Assembly (NCBI RefSeq): GCF_024972735.1
Contig: NZ_CP087723.1
Coordinates: 1,426,001-1,490,000 of the forward strand
DNA: 64,000 nt
DNA from: Halalkaliarchaeum sp. AArc-CO
GTDB lineage: Archaea; Halobacteriota; Halobacteria; Halobacteriales; Haloferacaceae
Reading direction: 5' to 3'
The translations under genes and the position numbers were made by a program. The notes under the pieces are model-generated. The model was not told where the DNA came from. It did no database searches and worked only from the letters and a program-made list of their open reading frames with translations. Of the stretch, positions 17,687-27,788 are shown piece after piece. Positions within the stretch are counted from its first letter, which is position 1. Each line of letters starts with the position of its first letter.

Positions 17687-18463
17687 CTACTGTTCCTCCA
17701 GAAGCTCCCTGCTGTGGGCGAGCGCCTCCGTCGCCCCGTCGACGACGTAGAGCAGATCGATGCCGGCGACGAGGTAGTCGACGCCCCACGCGAGCCGTTG
17801 CTCGCGTTCGGTCGCGTCGGTGGCTAACGTCCCGATGGCGACGTCGTTTTCCCTGGCCGCAGCAAGTGCCCGATCCACCGCGTTTTGAAACCTGTCGGTG
17901 TCGTACTCGCCGAGCTGCCCCATCGACAACGAGAGGTCCATCGGCCCGACGAACACGCCGTCGATCCCGTCGACGGCAGCGATCTCGGCTGCGTTGTCGA
18001 TCGCCTGCTCCGACTCGAGCTGGACGTGAAGCGCGAACGCGTCGTCGTTGGCCTCGACGGCCTCGGCGAGCGAGAGACTGTATCCCGTCGATCGCGCGGG
18101 TCCGATCCCCCGGCTGCCGGACGGCGGGTACCGGACGGCGCGAACGATGCGCTCGGCCTGTTCGGGGGTGTCGACCATCGGGACGAGAATCGCGTCGGGA
18201 CCGAGATCGAGTGTTCGCTGAAGCGTCGTGGGGTCGTCGTCGGCGACGCGGACCATCGTCTCGGCGTCGCCGTTGGCGGCGTCGATCGCCCGGAGCATCT
18301 CCGCTACGGTCTCGTCGGACATCGGCGAGTGCTCCGCGTCGACGACCACGAAGTCGTACCCGACGCTCGCTGCGAGTTCGGCCGTCGACGGGTGTGGAAT
18401 GAATCCCCAGCTTCCGATCAGTGCCTCTGCCGTGGCGCCGGCATTCTCGAAGCCTGGTTCCAT
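17687..18463 (-). CDS. HpcH/HpaI family aldolase
   Basis: A 258-residue class II metal-dependent aldolase of the HpcH/HpaI family, TIM-barrel fold. Signatures are GYDFVVVDAEHSPMSDE (the general base His region), MVRVADDDPTTLQRTLDLG, GSRGIGPARSTGY, QLESEQAI with the metal-binding Glu and VFVGPMDLSLSMG with the metal-binding Asp. These enzymes cleave or form 4-hydroxy-2-ketoacids; the physiological substrate is unknown. A good TATA element just upstream gives a leaderless start. No catabolic partner genes are adjacent. Confidence 0.87.
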   Translation of the reverse strand: MEPGFENAGATAEALIGSWGFIPHPSTAELAASVGYDFVVVDAEHSPMSDETVAEMLRAIDAANGDAETMVRVADDDPTTLQRTLDLGPDAILVPMVDTPEQAERIVRAVRYPPSGSRGIGPARSTGYSLSLAEAVEANDDAFALHVQLESEQAIDNAAEIAAVDGIDGVFVGPMDLSLSMGQLGEYDTDRFQNAVDRALAAARENDVAIGTLATDATEREQRLAWGVDYLVAGIDLLYVVDGATEALAHSRELLEEQ

Positions 18464-18488
18464 ACTACTCTCCCCGAGAGGGGGGCAC

Positions 18489-18495
18489 TATAAAG
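18489..18495 (-). promoter_or_regulatory. TATA element of the HpcH/HpaI aldolase
   Basis: CTTTATA on the minus strand, centred 29 bases before the ATG at 18463. Confidence 0.6.
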
Positions 18496-18540
18496 TCTCG
18501 GCCCGGCCCTCGGGCCGTGTCGAGAGATAGCAGAAACCGC

Positions 18541-18717
18541 TTACACCTCGCTCGTCGAGGTCCGTCGTCTCCCGAACCGACCGGGCGGGGTCGGACCTTG
18601 CGACTCGCCGCAGGCGGGACAGATCGGATAGCCGAGGTCGTCGTATTCGACCGACCGTCCCTTGAACGCGGCGGTGCAGTTCCCACACCGAAGGTTTGCT
18701 TCCCAGACGAACTCCAT
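18541..18717 (-). CDS. 58-residue zinc-ribbon micro-protein
   Basis: A short gene recognised from its translation: MEFVWEANLRCGNC... to a TAA at 18541-18543. Two CxxC knuckles are present, Cys11-Cys14 (RCGNC) and Cys33-Cys36 (CPAC), spaced as in a zinc ribbon, followed by a basic Arg/Pro/Thr tail. Small double-CxxC proteins are a recognised class in haloarchaea, often of regulatory or unknown function. It is divergent from nothing obvious and sits upstream of the aldolase on the same strand with its own spacing. No specific role can be assigned. Confidence 0.7.
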   Translation of the reverse strand: MEFVWEANLRCGNCTAAFKGRSVEYDDLGYPICPACGESQGPTPPGRFGRRRTSTSEV

Positions 18718-18859
18718 GAGCGTGAGATAGTCACGAAGCCCAATAGGTATGGGCCGCCTGAAGCCGATCGAGTTTCTCCGAGAGAACCAGCCCGCGTTCG
18801 CAATCGACCCCGTCGGAGTCTGGCGGTAATGTGACGTTACCGACCGTCGCTGTGACGGT

Positions 18860-19984
18860 TCACTCGAGGAGTCTGTCGGCGTCAGCGTGTTCGCGCAACA
18901 GTCCCCGCATCACTTCGACGGTCTCCGGCGACCGGGTACGCCCGCTACGCACGACGTTTTCGGCGCGCTCGATCGCGGTGAGCGTGTCGGTGTTCAGCGC
19001 GAGCACTGGCATGCCGGCTTCGGTGGCCTTCCCCAGCACGGCACTGGACGGGCGGTGACCGCCGGTGAGCACCAGACACCGCACGCCCGGCGCCTCGAGG
19101 GCCGCCGTCTGGACGTCGGAGCGATCGCCGCCGGTGATCACTGCCGCGTCCCGGGCGCGTCTGAAGTGGCGGAGCGCAGCATCCCCGCCCATCGCGCCCA
19201 CCAGGAACCGCTCGACAAAGGCGTCACCGGGCACATCCGTGAGCACGTCCGCGCCGAGTTCGTCCGCCAGATCGTCGACGGTGACCCCGGACAGTTCTTG
19301 CACCTCGGGGATCGCGCCGAAAACCTCGACCCCCTCCGCTTCGAGGAAGGGGATCGCGTCTCGTTCGAGCCCGTCGTAGGCGGCGTCGTCGACAGCGTTG
19401 AAGATGATCCCGGCCAGTCGGTCACCGAACGCGTCAGCCGCCCCCAGCAGTTCGTCGAGATCGCCCGGCTCCTCGTAGTCCGCCACGAGAACGACGCGGG
19501 CGTCGAGCAGCTCCGCGACGTCGACATCGGTCAGATCGATGACGCCGCCGGTCGTGTACCGACCGCCGCCCTCGATAAACATCAGGTCGTGTCCGGATCT
19601 GAGGGAGTCGAACGCCTCCCGGACGCGGTCGCGCAGCTCTGTGGGGTCCTCGCGTCCCTGGATCGCCCCCTCGATGAACGTCGGCGAGTAGACGACCGGC
19701 TCGAGGTCGTGCATTTCGGCCTCCAGCCCCAGCAGTTCTCTGGCCAGCATCGGATCCGTATCGAGCGTCTTGCCCACTTTGCTTTCGAGGCGGGTTCCCT
19801 TCGGCTTCATGTATCCGACCGAGCGTTCCTCCGTTGCGTGGGTCGCAAGCGCCAGCGTGACTGCCGTCTTTCCGGTCACGTCGTCGACGGCCGAGATCAG
19901 GATCGTCTCGATCTCGCCGTCCCGGTTCGACGCCGTGGTTTCAGTTTCGGTACCGCCGTTTTCCGTCGGTGTGTCGTCAGTCAT
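18860..19984 (-). CDS. Phosphotransacetylase-like P-loop/DRTGG-domain protein
   Basis: A 374-residue protein resembling the N-terminal, non-catalytic part of bacterial Pta: a BioD-like P-loop region (TILISAVDDVTGKTAVTLAL, about 28-47) with SVGYMKPKGTRLESKVG and MFIEGGGRYTTGGVIDL, then a DRTGG-type domain (about 215-330: IPEVQELSGVTVDDLADELGA, CLVLTGGHRPSSAVL). The catalytic Pta domain is absent, so acetyl transfer is not expected. The start overlaps the stop of the ADP-forming acetyl-CoA synthetase gene by eight bases. A regulatory or sensory role in acetate metabolism is a reasonable inference. Confidence 0.75.
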   Translation of the reverse strand: MTDDTPTENGGTETETTASNRDGEIETILISAVDDVTGKTAVTLALATHATEERSVGYMKPKGTRLESKVGKTLDTDPMLARELLGLEAEMHDLEPVVYSPTFIEGAIQGREDPTELRDRVREAFDSLRSGHDLMFIEGGGRYTTGGVIDLTDVDVAELLDARVVLVADYEEPGDLDELLGAADAFGDRLAGIIFNAVDDAAYDGLERDAIPFLEAEGVEVFGAIPEVQELSGVTVDDLADELGADVLTDVPGDAFVERFLVGAMGGDAALRHFRRARDAAVITGGDRSDVQTAALEAPGVRCLVLTGGHRPSSAVLGKATEAGMPVLALNTDTLTAIERAENVVRSGRTRSPETVEVMRGLLREHADADRLLE

Positions 19985-22124
19985 TGTGTTCCGCCTCTAG
20001 TTGCTCCGGATCGACAGTAAGTGCGATGTCGACGGCCGTAACGCCCGTCGTCTGCTGTTCGTCGTCCGCGTCTCCCGTGGCTTCGGGAAGCGCGACCAGT
20101 GGATTGATGTCGAGTTCGAGGATCGCCGGGAAGTCCGTCACGAGCTGTGAGAGCCGCTGGACAGTCTCGACGATGCCGTCAACGTCGACTGGGTCGCGTC
20201 CGCGAGCGCCGCGCAGCAACGGTGCTGTCTTCACCTCCTCGGTCATCTCGCGAGCTTCCGATTCCGCGACCGGCGCAACGCGGAAGGCGGTGTCTTCGAG
20301 TACCTCCACGAAGATCCCGCCCAGTCCGAACATCAACAGCGGCCCGAACTGTGGATCGCGGTTCATTCCGACGATGGTCTCGATGCCGTCCTCGAGGTCG
20401 ACCATCTCCTGAACCTGAACCCCGAGGAGATCCGCGTCGGGCTGGTAGTTGCGCGCCCGAGTGACGAGATCTTCGTACGTGTCGGCTACAGCTTCGTCTT
20501 CGACGCCGACGGCGACGCCGCCGATGTCGGATTTGTGAAGGATGTCCGGGGAGACGATCTTCATCACCACCGGCCCCTCGATATCGCGGGCGACCGACTC
20601 CGCTGTGTCGGGGGAGTTTACGATGTCGCCGTCGGGGATCGGAATACCGTAGGCGTCGAGGAGGCCCATCGCCTCCACGCCGAGCCGGTTGTCGTCGCGG
20701 CCACGGACAGCGCCGAGTATCTCCCGTGCGCGTTCTCGGTCGACGTCGAACTCCGTCGACGCTTCGTACTCCCGTTCGGTGATGCGTTTGTAGCGTGCTA
20801 ACGCATCGAGACTCGAGACCGCCCGTGCCGGATCGAAATACGAGGGGATCCCGTACTCCTGCAGTTCCCGTCCGGCGGCCCTGGCGTCGTCCCCACCCAT
20901 CAGACAAGTGGCGATCGGGAGACCGGTGTCGGCCTGGACGTCCGCGGCCGCCTCCGCGAGGTCGTCGAAGGAAAGCACTGCGGTCGGCGCCGACAACACC
21001 AGCGCCGACCCGACGTTGTCGTCGGCGAGCACGATCTCGAGCGCCTCCCTGAACCGGTCGATGTCCGCGTCCCCGATGATGTCCACCGGGTTGTGGATGT
21101 TCGCCTCCTCGGGCATCGACTCCTTGAGCCGGTCGGTGGTTTCCGGGGTGAACGCCGCCATCGAGAGGTCCGAGTCCCCGATCGCGTCGGTCGCCATCAC
21201 GCCCGGCCCGCCGGCGTTGGTGATCACCGCGACGTCCGCGGTCTCGGGAAGCGGCTGTCCGGCGAGCACTCCGGCGTAGTCGAACAGCTCCTGAACCGAC
21301 TCCGCGCGGAGCACCCCCGCCTGATCCAGCCCGGCCTCGTAAGCCCGGTCGGAACCCGCGAGCGTCCCCGTGTGGGATGAGGCGGCCTGCGCGCCAGCGC
21401 TCGTCCGGCCCGACTTGACGAGCACGACCGGCGTGTCGTTCGTCACCTCGCGTGCAGTGTCGATGAACTCCCGGCCCTCCTCGATCCCCTCGAGGTAGCC
21501 GATGACGACGTCGGTCTCGTCGTCGTCCCCCCACGTCCGGAGGAAGTCCGTCTCGTCGAGCACCGCCTTGTTCCCCAGCGAAACGACGTCCTTGAAGCCG
21601 ATTCCCTGATCGTTCGCCCAGTCCAGGACCGCGGTGATGAACGCGCCAGATTGGCTCATAAACGAGAGCCCCCCGGGAATCGCGTTCTCGGGGCCGAACG
21701 TGGCGTTCATACCCGACGGCGTAGACATGATCCCGAGACTGTTGGGCCCGACGAGGTTCAGCCCGTACTCCGTGGCGATCTCCTGGAGCCGCCGTTCGCG
21801 CTGTGCGCCGTCGGCGCCGGCCTCGCCGAAGCCGGCCGTGATGACGACGACGTTTCGAACGCCAGCCTTCCCGCACGACTCGATCGCGTCGATCACGATC
21901 GAGGGCGGGACAACGACCACCGCGAGGTCCGCGTCGGCGTCGTCGACGTCGCCGACCGCGGTGAGGCCGAGCACCTCGTCGTAGTTTGGATTCACCGGAA
22001 CCACCTCGCCCTCGAAATCGTCGAGGAGGTTCCGGGTGATGGCCCGGCCAATCGATCCCTCTCGGGGTGTGGCGCCGACCACCGCGACCCGGTCTGCCGT
22101 GAATAGTTCCGATACGACTCCCAT
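19977..22124 (-). CDS. acd: Acetate-CoA ligase (ADP-forming), fused alpha-beta subunits
   Basis: A 715-residue single-chain ADP-forming acyl-CoA synthetase, which makes ATP while releasing acetate from acetyl-CoA in haloarchaeal overflow metabolism. The alpha part has a CoA-binding Rossmann domain (VAVVGATPREGSIGRAI) and the phosphorylated His251 in SSHTGTLAGSD. The beta part (about 480-690) is ATP-grasp-like: GPVVMKIVSPDILHKSDIGGV, FGPLLMFGLGGIFVE, ILELDINPL. Related enzymes accept other acyl groups, so the exact acid is not certain. It shares an operon with the Pta-like protein. Confidence 0.92.
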   Translation of the reverse strand: MGVVSELFTADRVAVVGATPREGSIGRAITRNLLDDFEGEVVPVNPNYDEVLGLTAVGDVDDADADLAVVVVPPSIVIDAIESCGKAGVRNVVVITAGFGEAGADGAQRERRLQEIATEYGLNLVGPNSLGIMSTPSGMNATFGPENAIPGGLSFMSQSGAFITAVLDWANDQGIGFKDVVSLGNKAVLDETDFLRTWGDDDETDVVIGYLEGIEEGREFIDTAREVTNDTPVVLVKSGRTSAGAQAASSHTGTLAGSDRAYEAGLDQAGVLRAESVQELFDYAGVLAGQPLPETADVAVITNAGGPGVMATDAIGDSDLSMAAFTPETTDRLKESMPEEANIHNPVDIIGDADIDRFREALEIVLADDNVGSALVLSAPTAVLSFDDLAEAAADVQADTGLPIATCLMGGDDARAAGRELQEYGIPSYFDPARAVSSLDALARYKRITEREYEASTEFDVDRERAREILGAVRGRDDNRLGVEAMGLLDAYGIPIPDGDIVNSPDTAESVARDIEGPVVMKIVSPDILHKSDIGGVAVGVEDEAVADTYEDLVTRARNYQPDADLLGVQVQEMVDLEDGIETIVGMNRDPQFGPLLMFGLGGIFVEVLEDTAFRVAPVAESEAREMTEEVKTAPLLRGARGRDPVDVDGIVETVQRLSQLVTDFPAILELDINPLVALPEATGDADDEQQTTGVTAVDIALTVDPEQLEAEHND

Positions 22125-22146
22125 CTTTAGAAGCTTCGCAATCCGA

Positions 22147-22155
22147 GGTTAAAAG
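22147..22155 (-). promoter_or_regulatory. TATA element of the acd operon
   Basis: CTTTTAACC on the minus strand, centred 27 bases before the acd ATG. Confidence 0.6.
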
Positions 22156-22270
22156 CCTCCTGACGCCGAAGAACTTCAGCATCGATGATTATACGTTCGT
22201 CGAACTACGGCGGTTTTCGACGGGAGCCGCCGACTTTAACCGTTTGTCCCGTCCCAGTGGGGACGTACGT

Positions 22271-23809
22271 ATGAGCGAGGACCTCGCGGAGTCGGTTCGG
22301 GACGTGCTCGAGGTCGATCCCGAAGCGTTCCGCTCGCGTGCGGCCGCCGACGCGGAAGTTGTAAAGGAAGCCATCCACGAGGGGACCTTCGACAACCACC
22401 AGTCGATCGTCGGTCTCGAGTACGAATTCTACGCGGTCGCCGACGGACGCTGGTCCGGGGAATCACAGGGTGGGAAGTACGCGCTGATGCGGGTCCCGCG
22501 CCGATTGCTCGAATTGATCGGCTTCGAGAAGGAACTGGGGCTGCACAACGCCGAGATGACGACGAACCCACAGCCGTTCAACGCCCACGGGTTGCGGGCA
22601 CAGGAGGCGGAAGTTCGTGCCCGCCTCGAGGCCGCGTTGAACTGTACGAGCGCCGAGGGGATGCGGCTCGTCAGCGACGGGATGTGGACGATCCCGCCGG
22701 TGGGCGAGACCGCACGAGAGTATCTCACCGACAGCGTCACCGACAGCGGGATCCGGATCGCGACGAACATGAGTCGTGCGGTGCGGTATCACGCGATGGC
22801 AAACCAGACGGGCGACGGCCGGACAGTTTCCGTCGACGCACCGCTTGTCGATCTCTCGGCGGACACCGTGATGCCAGAGAGCCTCATCACCTCGATCCAA
22901 CCACACTATCAGGTGAAGCAAGCGGTTGACCTCGCCCTCGTGTTCAACTACGCTCTCCGGGTTGCCGGCCCGTTGCTCGCGCTGTCAGTCAACACCCCGG
23001 TGTTCCCCCCGGACCTGTACGCCGACGGCACCTCCGGCGATGACGTCCTCGCGGACGGGTGGCACGAGAACCGGATCGCCGTGTTCGAATCGGTGCTCAA
23101 CGCCGCCGCAGACGCCGAGAAGGTCCGATTCCCGAGAGATCTCACGGACGTCGAGGAGGCAGTCGATCGCGTCGCCAACGACGAGCCGTTCGTTCCGATG
23201 CTGCCGTCGTCAGGGGACCGGTTCGACGACTCCTTTTCCACCCTGCGGGAGAAACACGGCACCTACTGGCGGTGGGTTCGTCCGGTGTTCGACGGCGCGA
23301 CGAGATCGGAAGCCAACGCGCGAATCGAATTCAGGCCGATTCCCGCACAACCGACGGTTCGGGACACGACCGCGGTGCAGGCGGCATTCGCTGGTCTGAT
23401 GGAGGCGCTCCCCCGCCGGGAGCATCCGATCCGCGAACAGCCGTGGGAGAAGGCGCGCGAAAACTTCTATGCCGCCGTCCGCGACGGGTTCGAGGCAGAC
23501 ATGGTCTGGATCGACGCAGCCGGGGAGACGGTCACCGACACCGAACAGCTGTTCGGAGACCTCCTCGATCACGCGGAGATCGGTCTCCACGCTGCCGGCT
23601 GTAGCGAGCGCCAGGCTGAAGAGATCCTCCGACCGCTCCGGTTCCGGGTGGAGTCCGGGAGGACGCCCGCTGGCTGGAAACGCGAAAAGATACGCGAGTG
23701 GATCGAATCCGGTCGTTCGCTGAGTGCCGCGATCCAAGGAATGCAACGCGCGTACATCGAACACCAGGTCGACACGTTACTCGACGGGTCGTTCGAAGAG
23801 TGGATCTGA
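22271..23809 (+). CDS. Glutamate-cysteine ligase (GCS2)-like protein
   Basis: A 512-residue protein related to the GCS2 family of carboxylate-amine ligases. The N-terminal catalytic signature is GLEYEFYAV (near residue 50). HNAEMTTNPQPFN, IQPHYQVKQAVDLALVFNYALRV and ARIEFRPIPAQPTVRD correspond to the His/Glu-rich and Arg-containing active-site strands. GCS2 enzymes form gamma-glutamyl bonds, and haloarchaea use gamma-glutamylcysteine as a thiol. This protein is longer than classical haloarchaeal GshA, so it may use another amine. The ATG at 22271 follows a TATA-like tttaacc; an in-frame ATG nine codons upstream is less likely. Confidence 0.65.
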   Translation: MSEDLAESVRDVLEVDPEAFRSRAAADAEVVKEAIHEGTFDNHQSIVGLEYEFYAVADGRWSGESQGGKYALMRVPRRLLELIGFEKELGLHNAEMTTNPQPFNAHGLRAQEAEVRARLEAALNCTSAEGMRLVSDGMWTIPPVGETAREYLTDSVTDSGIRIATNMSRAVRYHAMANQTGDGRTVSVDAPLVDLSADTVMPESLITSIQPHYQVKQAVDLALVFNYALRVAGPLLALSVNTPVFPPDLYADGTSGDDVLADGWHENRIAVFESVLNAAADAEKVRFPRDLTDVEEAVDRVANDEPFVPMLPSSGDRFDDSFSTLREKHGTYWRWVRPVFDGATRSEANARIEFRPIPAQPTVRDTTAVQAAFAGLMEALPRREHPIREQPWEKARENFYAAVRDGFEADMVWIDAAGETVTDTEQLFGDLLDHAEIGLHAAGCSERQAEEILRPLRFRVESGRTPAGWKREKIREWIESGRSLSAAIQGMQRAYIEHQVDTLLDGSFEEWI

Positions 23810-24229
23810 TCAGTACTCCGGCCGCTGTGCCCGGAGCACCTCCGCGAGCTGTTGTTTCTCGTCGGCGATGAGTTCGATCAGATCGTCTGCCGAGATGATG
23901 CCCACGAGCTCGCCGTCCCGGCACACGGGTAGCCGCCGAATGCCGCGATCACTCATACGCGCCGTCGCCTCGTAGAACCCGGCGTTCCACTCGATCGTAC
24001 ACAGGTCCTCGGTCATCACGTCAGAAGCGGTGGCCGCCGTCGGATCACTCCCCTCCGCGAGGATCCGTACGGTCAGATCGCGATCCGTGACGATGCCGAC
24101 CGGCTCGGTTCCGTCCACGATGACGACGCTGCCGACGCTCTCGTCCCGCATCGTCGTTGCGAGCTGGGTCGCCGACGTGTTCGGTTCGGCCGTCACGACG
24201 TCGCTTCTTGCGAGATCGTCCACTGGCAT
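23810..24229 (-). CDS. CBS-domain pair protein
   Basis: A 139-residue stand-alone pair of CBS domains. The first ends VGSVVIVDGTEPVGIVTDRDLTVRIL; the second spans TASDVMTEDLCTIEWNAGFYEATARMSDRGIRRLPV and LVGIISADDLIELIADE. CBS pairs bind adenosyl ligands such as AMP, ATP or SAM and usually modulate a partner protein. No catalytic domain is fused. The stop directly abuts the convergent GCS2-like gene. An AT-rich region (24270-24290) with a TATA-like element precedes it, separating it from thiDN. Confidence 0.88.
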   Translation of the reverse strand: MPVDDLARSDVVTAEPNTSATQLATTMRDESVGSVVIVDGTEPVGIVTDRDLTVRILAEGSDPTAATASDVMTEDLCTIEWNAGFYEATARMSDRGIRRLPVCRDGELVGIISADDLIELIADEKQQLAEVLRAQRPEY

Positions 24230-24298
24230 GTTGTGTTCCCTCCCCCAGGTGAACGACGACTGGGTACCTTAATAAATTATCATTATTGTTCTTCGTAG

Positions 24299-25681
<1,383 letters not shown>

Positions 25682-25747
25682 GTGTGACGCTATAACGGGA
25701 AGATACTAATCGGTGGTGTCGGTGGTAACAACTGGATTGTATCACCT

Positions 25748-25755
25748 ACTTATTT
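25748..25755 (+). promoter_or_regulatory. TATA element of the NRAMP operon
   Basis: acttattt centred about 29 bases before the ATG at 25781. Confidence 0.55.
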
Positions 25756-25780
25756 CGGCATTGAGCTACGATCCTCCGGC

Positions 25781-27184
25781 ATGAGCAAAGCGGGACACGA
25801 ACGGGGCGAGTGTCTCGAAGACGCCAGCGGCGAAGTCGCGGGCGAAGCAACGCCGCCGGAGTCGGGTGAGCCGTCGACTGACGTGACAGCTGTCACTCGG
25901 GGCGCGATCCGTTCGTACCTGGGGGAGATGGGGCCCTCCTGGATCGCGGGCGCGATCGCTGCCGGGCCGGCGACGATGGCGAGCCTGATCACCGCGGGCG
26001 CACTCTTCGATTACGCCCTGCTGTGGGTGGTCGTTCTGTCGGCTGGAGCCGGCGCCCTCGCTCAGTACCTGGCGATGCGGTTGGGTCTGCTCACCGAACG
26101 AGGGATCGTCGGCGTCACGGAGGACCATCTCGGCGAAACGTGGGCGTGGATACTGGTGATCGACGTCGTCATCGCCGCCGGCCTCGCCCAGTTGGTGATC
26201 ATGAACACCCTCGCGAGCGTGTCGGCGACGCTCACGGGGATCGACGCCCGTGTGTGGGGCCTGCTGTGGGCACTGATCCTCGTACTCGGCCTCGCCGGGA
26301 GGGGGTACGACCTCCTGGAGTTCGCGGCCAAACTTCTGGTCGCATTGGCCGTGCTCGCGTTCGTCGCCTCGCTATTCGTGGTCCCGACCGACGCCGGTAC
26401 GGCTGCGACGGGGCTTGTTCCTACCCTCCCGTCCGGCGGTGCGCTGGTCGCGGCGGGCGTCCTCGGCGGCGCGGTCCACATCACGCTGATCACGATGCAC
26501 TCGTACACGATGCGGGCACGCGGGTGGACGGACCGAGAGTACGGGCTCGCGACGTTCGACGTCGGCGCGTCGATGCTCGTGGCGTTCGGGATCTACAGCG
26601 TCGCCATCTTTCTCGTCGCCGCGAGTGTCCTCTCGGATCCCGAACTGACCGCAGTGGGGGCCGCGGAGGCGCTCGGTCCGCTGGTCGGCGAACACGCGCG
26701 TCTGCTGTTCCTGCTGGGTCTGGGCGGTGCCGCGGTGTCGACGCTCGGCGGAAACACGGTGGTGCCGCCGTTCCTCGTCGCCGACAAACTCGGCTGGGAG
26801 ACGACCATCGCCGACACACGCTATCGCCTGTTGCTCGCGGGCTTTGCCGTCGTCTCCGGCGCCGGCGCGTTCATCGGCGGGGAGGTGCTCGGCCAACTCG
26901 TGCTCGTGCTCGCGCTGGGTACCGTCGGGACACCGTTCGCGATCGCGATCGTGCTGTACTTGCTGAACAGCGACGCGGTCCCCGAACCCAACTCCCGGCT
27001 GGCGAACTTCGGCGGCGTCACGCTGTTTGCCGTTACGGGAACCCTCGCGGCGAACTTCGTACGGGAGGAGGTTTCGACCGGCGTCGATCCGATCTCGGGA
27101 TTCGTACTCGCGTTCGCCATCGTGCTCGGAATCGCGATCGTCGGACTCCTCGGAAAATACGGGCTCGAGACGGTGGGCCGATGA
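25781..27184 (+). CDS. Divergent NRAMP-family transporter
   Basis: A 467-residue integral membrane protein with about 11-12 transmembrane segments, by overall pattern a member of the NRAMP divalent-metal transporter family (GPSWIAGAIAAGPATMASLITAGALFDYALLW corresponds in order to the first segment pair of that family, read in pieces). The metal-coordinating DPGN motif of TM1 is replaced by AAGPAT and the TM6 MPH motif by ITMHSYT, so the classical Mn/Fe site is not conserved. Another substrate, such as magnesium or an organic ion, is possible. An acidic 45-residue N-terminus precedes TM1. The downstream P-loop gene overlaps by four bases (ATGA). Confidence 0.8.
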   Translation: MSKAGHERGECLEDASGEVAGEATPPESGEPSTDVTAVTRGAIRSYLGEMGPSWIAGAIAAGPATMASLITAGALFDYALLWVVVLSAGAGALAQYLAMRLGLLTERGIVGVTEDHLGETWAWILVIDVVIAAGLAQLVIMNTLASVSATLTGIDARVWGLLWALILVLGLAGRGYDLLEFAAKLLVALAVLAFVASLFVVPTDAGTAATGLVPTLPSGGALVAAGVLGGAVHITLITMHSYTMRARGWTDREYGLATFDVGASMLVAFGIYSVAIFLVAASVLSDPELTAVGAAEALGPLVGEHARLLFLLGLGGAAVSTLGGNTVVPPFLVADKLGWETTIADTRYRLLLAGFAVVSGAGAFIGGEVLGQLVLVLALGTVGTPFAIAIVLYLLNSDAVPEPNSRLANFGGVTLFAVTGTLAANFVREEVSTGVDPISGFVLAFAIVLGIAIVGLLGKYGLETVGR

Positions 27185-27750
27185 CCGACCACGGCGAGCA
27201 AACTCGGGACGTTCCGCTTTCGGGATCGACGCTGATCGTCGGCCCCTCCGGCACGGGGAAAACCCGCCTCACAGCCGGGGCGCTTTCCGCATGGATCGAA
27301 CAGCACGGAACTGAGGGCGTCGCCCTCCTCGAATTTGGGCCGGAGGTCGAACGCGACGGTCGGGTTATCGGCGGTCGACTCGATCGGTTCCTCGAGGTTC
27401 CCGAGGGGGTCTGGCACGGCGTCCTCGTCGCACACGCGCCGCGGCTACAGGGGAAAACAGACGACGAGGCGCTACGGCTGGCACGGAACAACGCCGAGCG
27501 CGCCAGGAAACTGCTCGACGCTGTACCGTCGAATCCATCTGCGGTGTTCGTCAACGACGCCACAATCCCGTTCCAGCACGACGTGGGGAACCCGAATGAG
27601 CTAACTGCCTACTGCGATCGCGCCGAGTGTGCAGTGGTGAACGCCTACGAGGGTGGGGAACTGGGGAGAAACGATCCCGTCACCCGGCACGAGCGGGATT
27701 GTCTCTCGACGCTCAAGCGCTGGGCCGATCGGACGATCGAACTCGAATGA
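27181..27750 (+). CDS. P-loop NTPase coupled to the NRAMP-like transporter
   Basis: A 189-residue soluble protein with a perfect Walker A motif GPSGTGKT at residues 21-28, preceded by a beta strand (STLIV). A possible Walker B strand is GVALLEFGPEVE or AVFVNDAT. The rest (PSNPSAVFVNDATIPFQHDVGN, AECAVVNAYEGGELGRND) matches no family that I recognise. Its ATG overlaps the transporter stop, so the two are translated together. The pairing suggests that NTP binding regulates or assists the transporter, or that the protein is a metal- or nucleotide-dependent factor. This is inference. Confidence 0.7.
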   Translation: MTDHGEQTRDVPLSGSTLIVGPSGTGKTRLTAGALSAWIEQHGTEGVALLEFGPEVERDGRVIGGRLDRFLEVPEGVWHGVLVAHAPRLQGKTDDEALRLARNNAERARKLLDAVPSNPSAVFVNDATIPFQHDVGNPNELTAYCDRAECAVVNAYEGGELGRNDPVTRHERDCLSTLKRWADRTIELE

Positions 27751-27788
27751 CGATCGAGTTTTGAGTGAACCGTTTGTGAAGACAGCGC

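Noticed and set aside
18749-18829. 26-codon plus-strand frame beginning MGRLKPIEFL
   Set aside because: It is too short, has no clear promoter and shows no recognisable motif; it could be real but cannot be supported.
25682-25780. Thiamine riboswitch at the thiDN/NRAMP divergent region
   Set aside because: No THI-box core is visible, and TATA positions suggest leaderless transcripts with no room for one.
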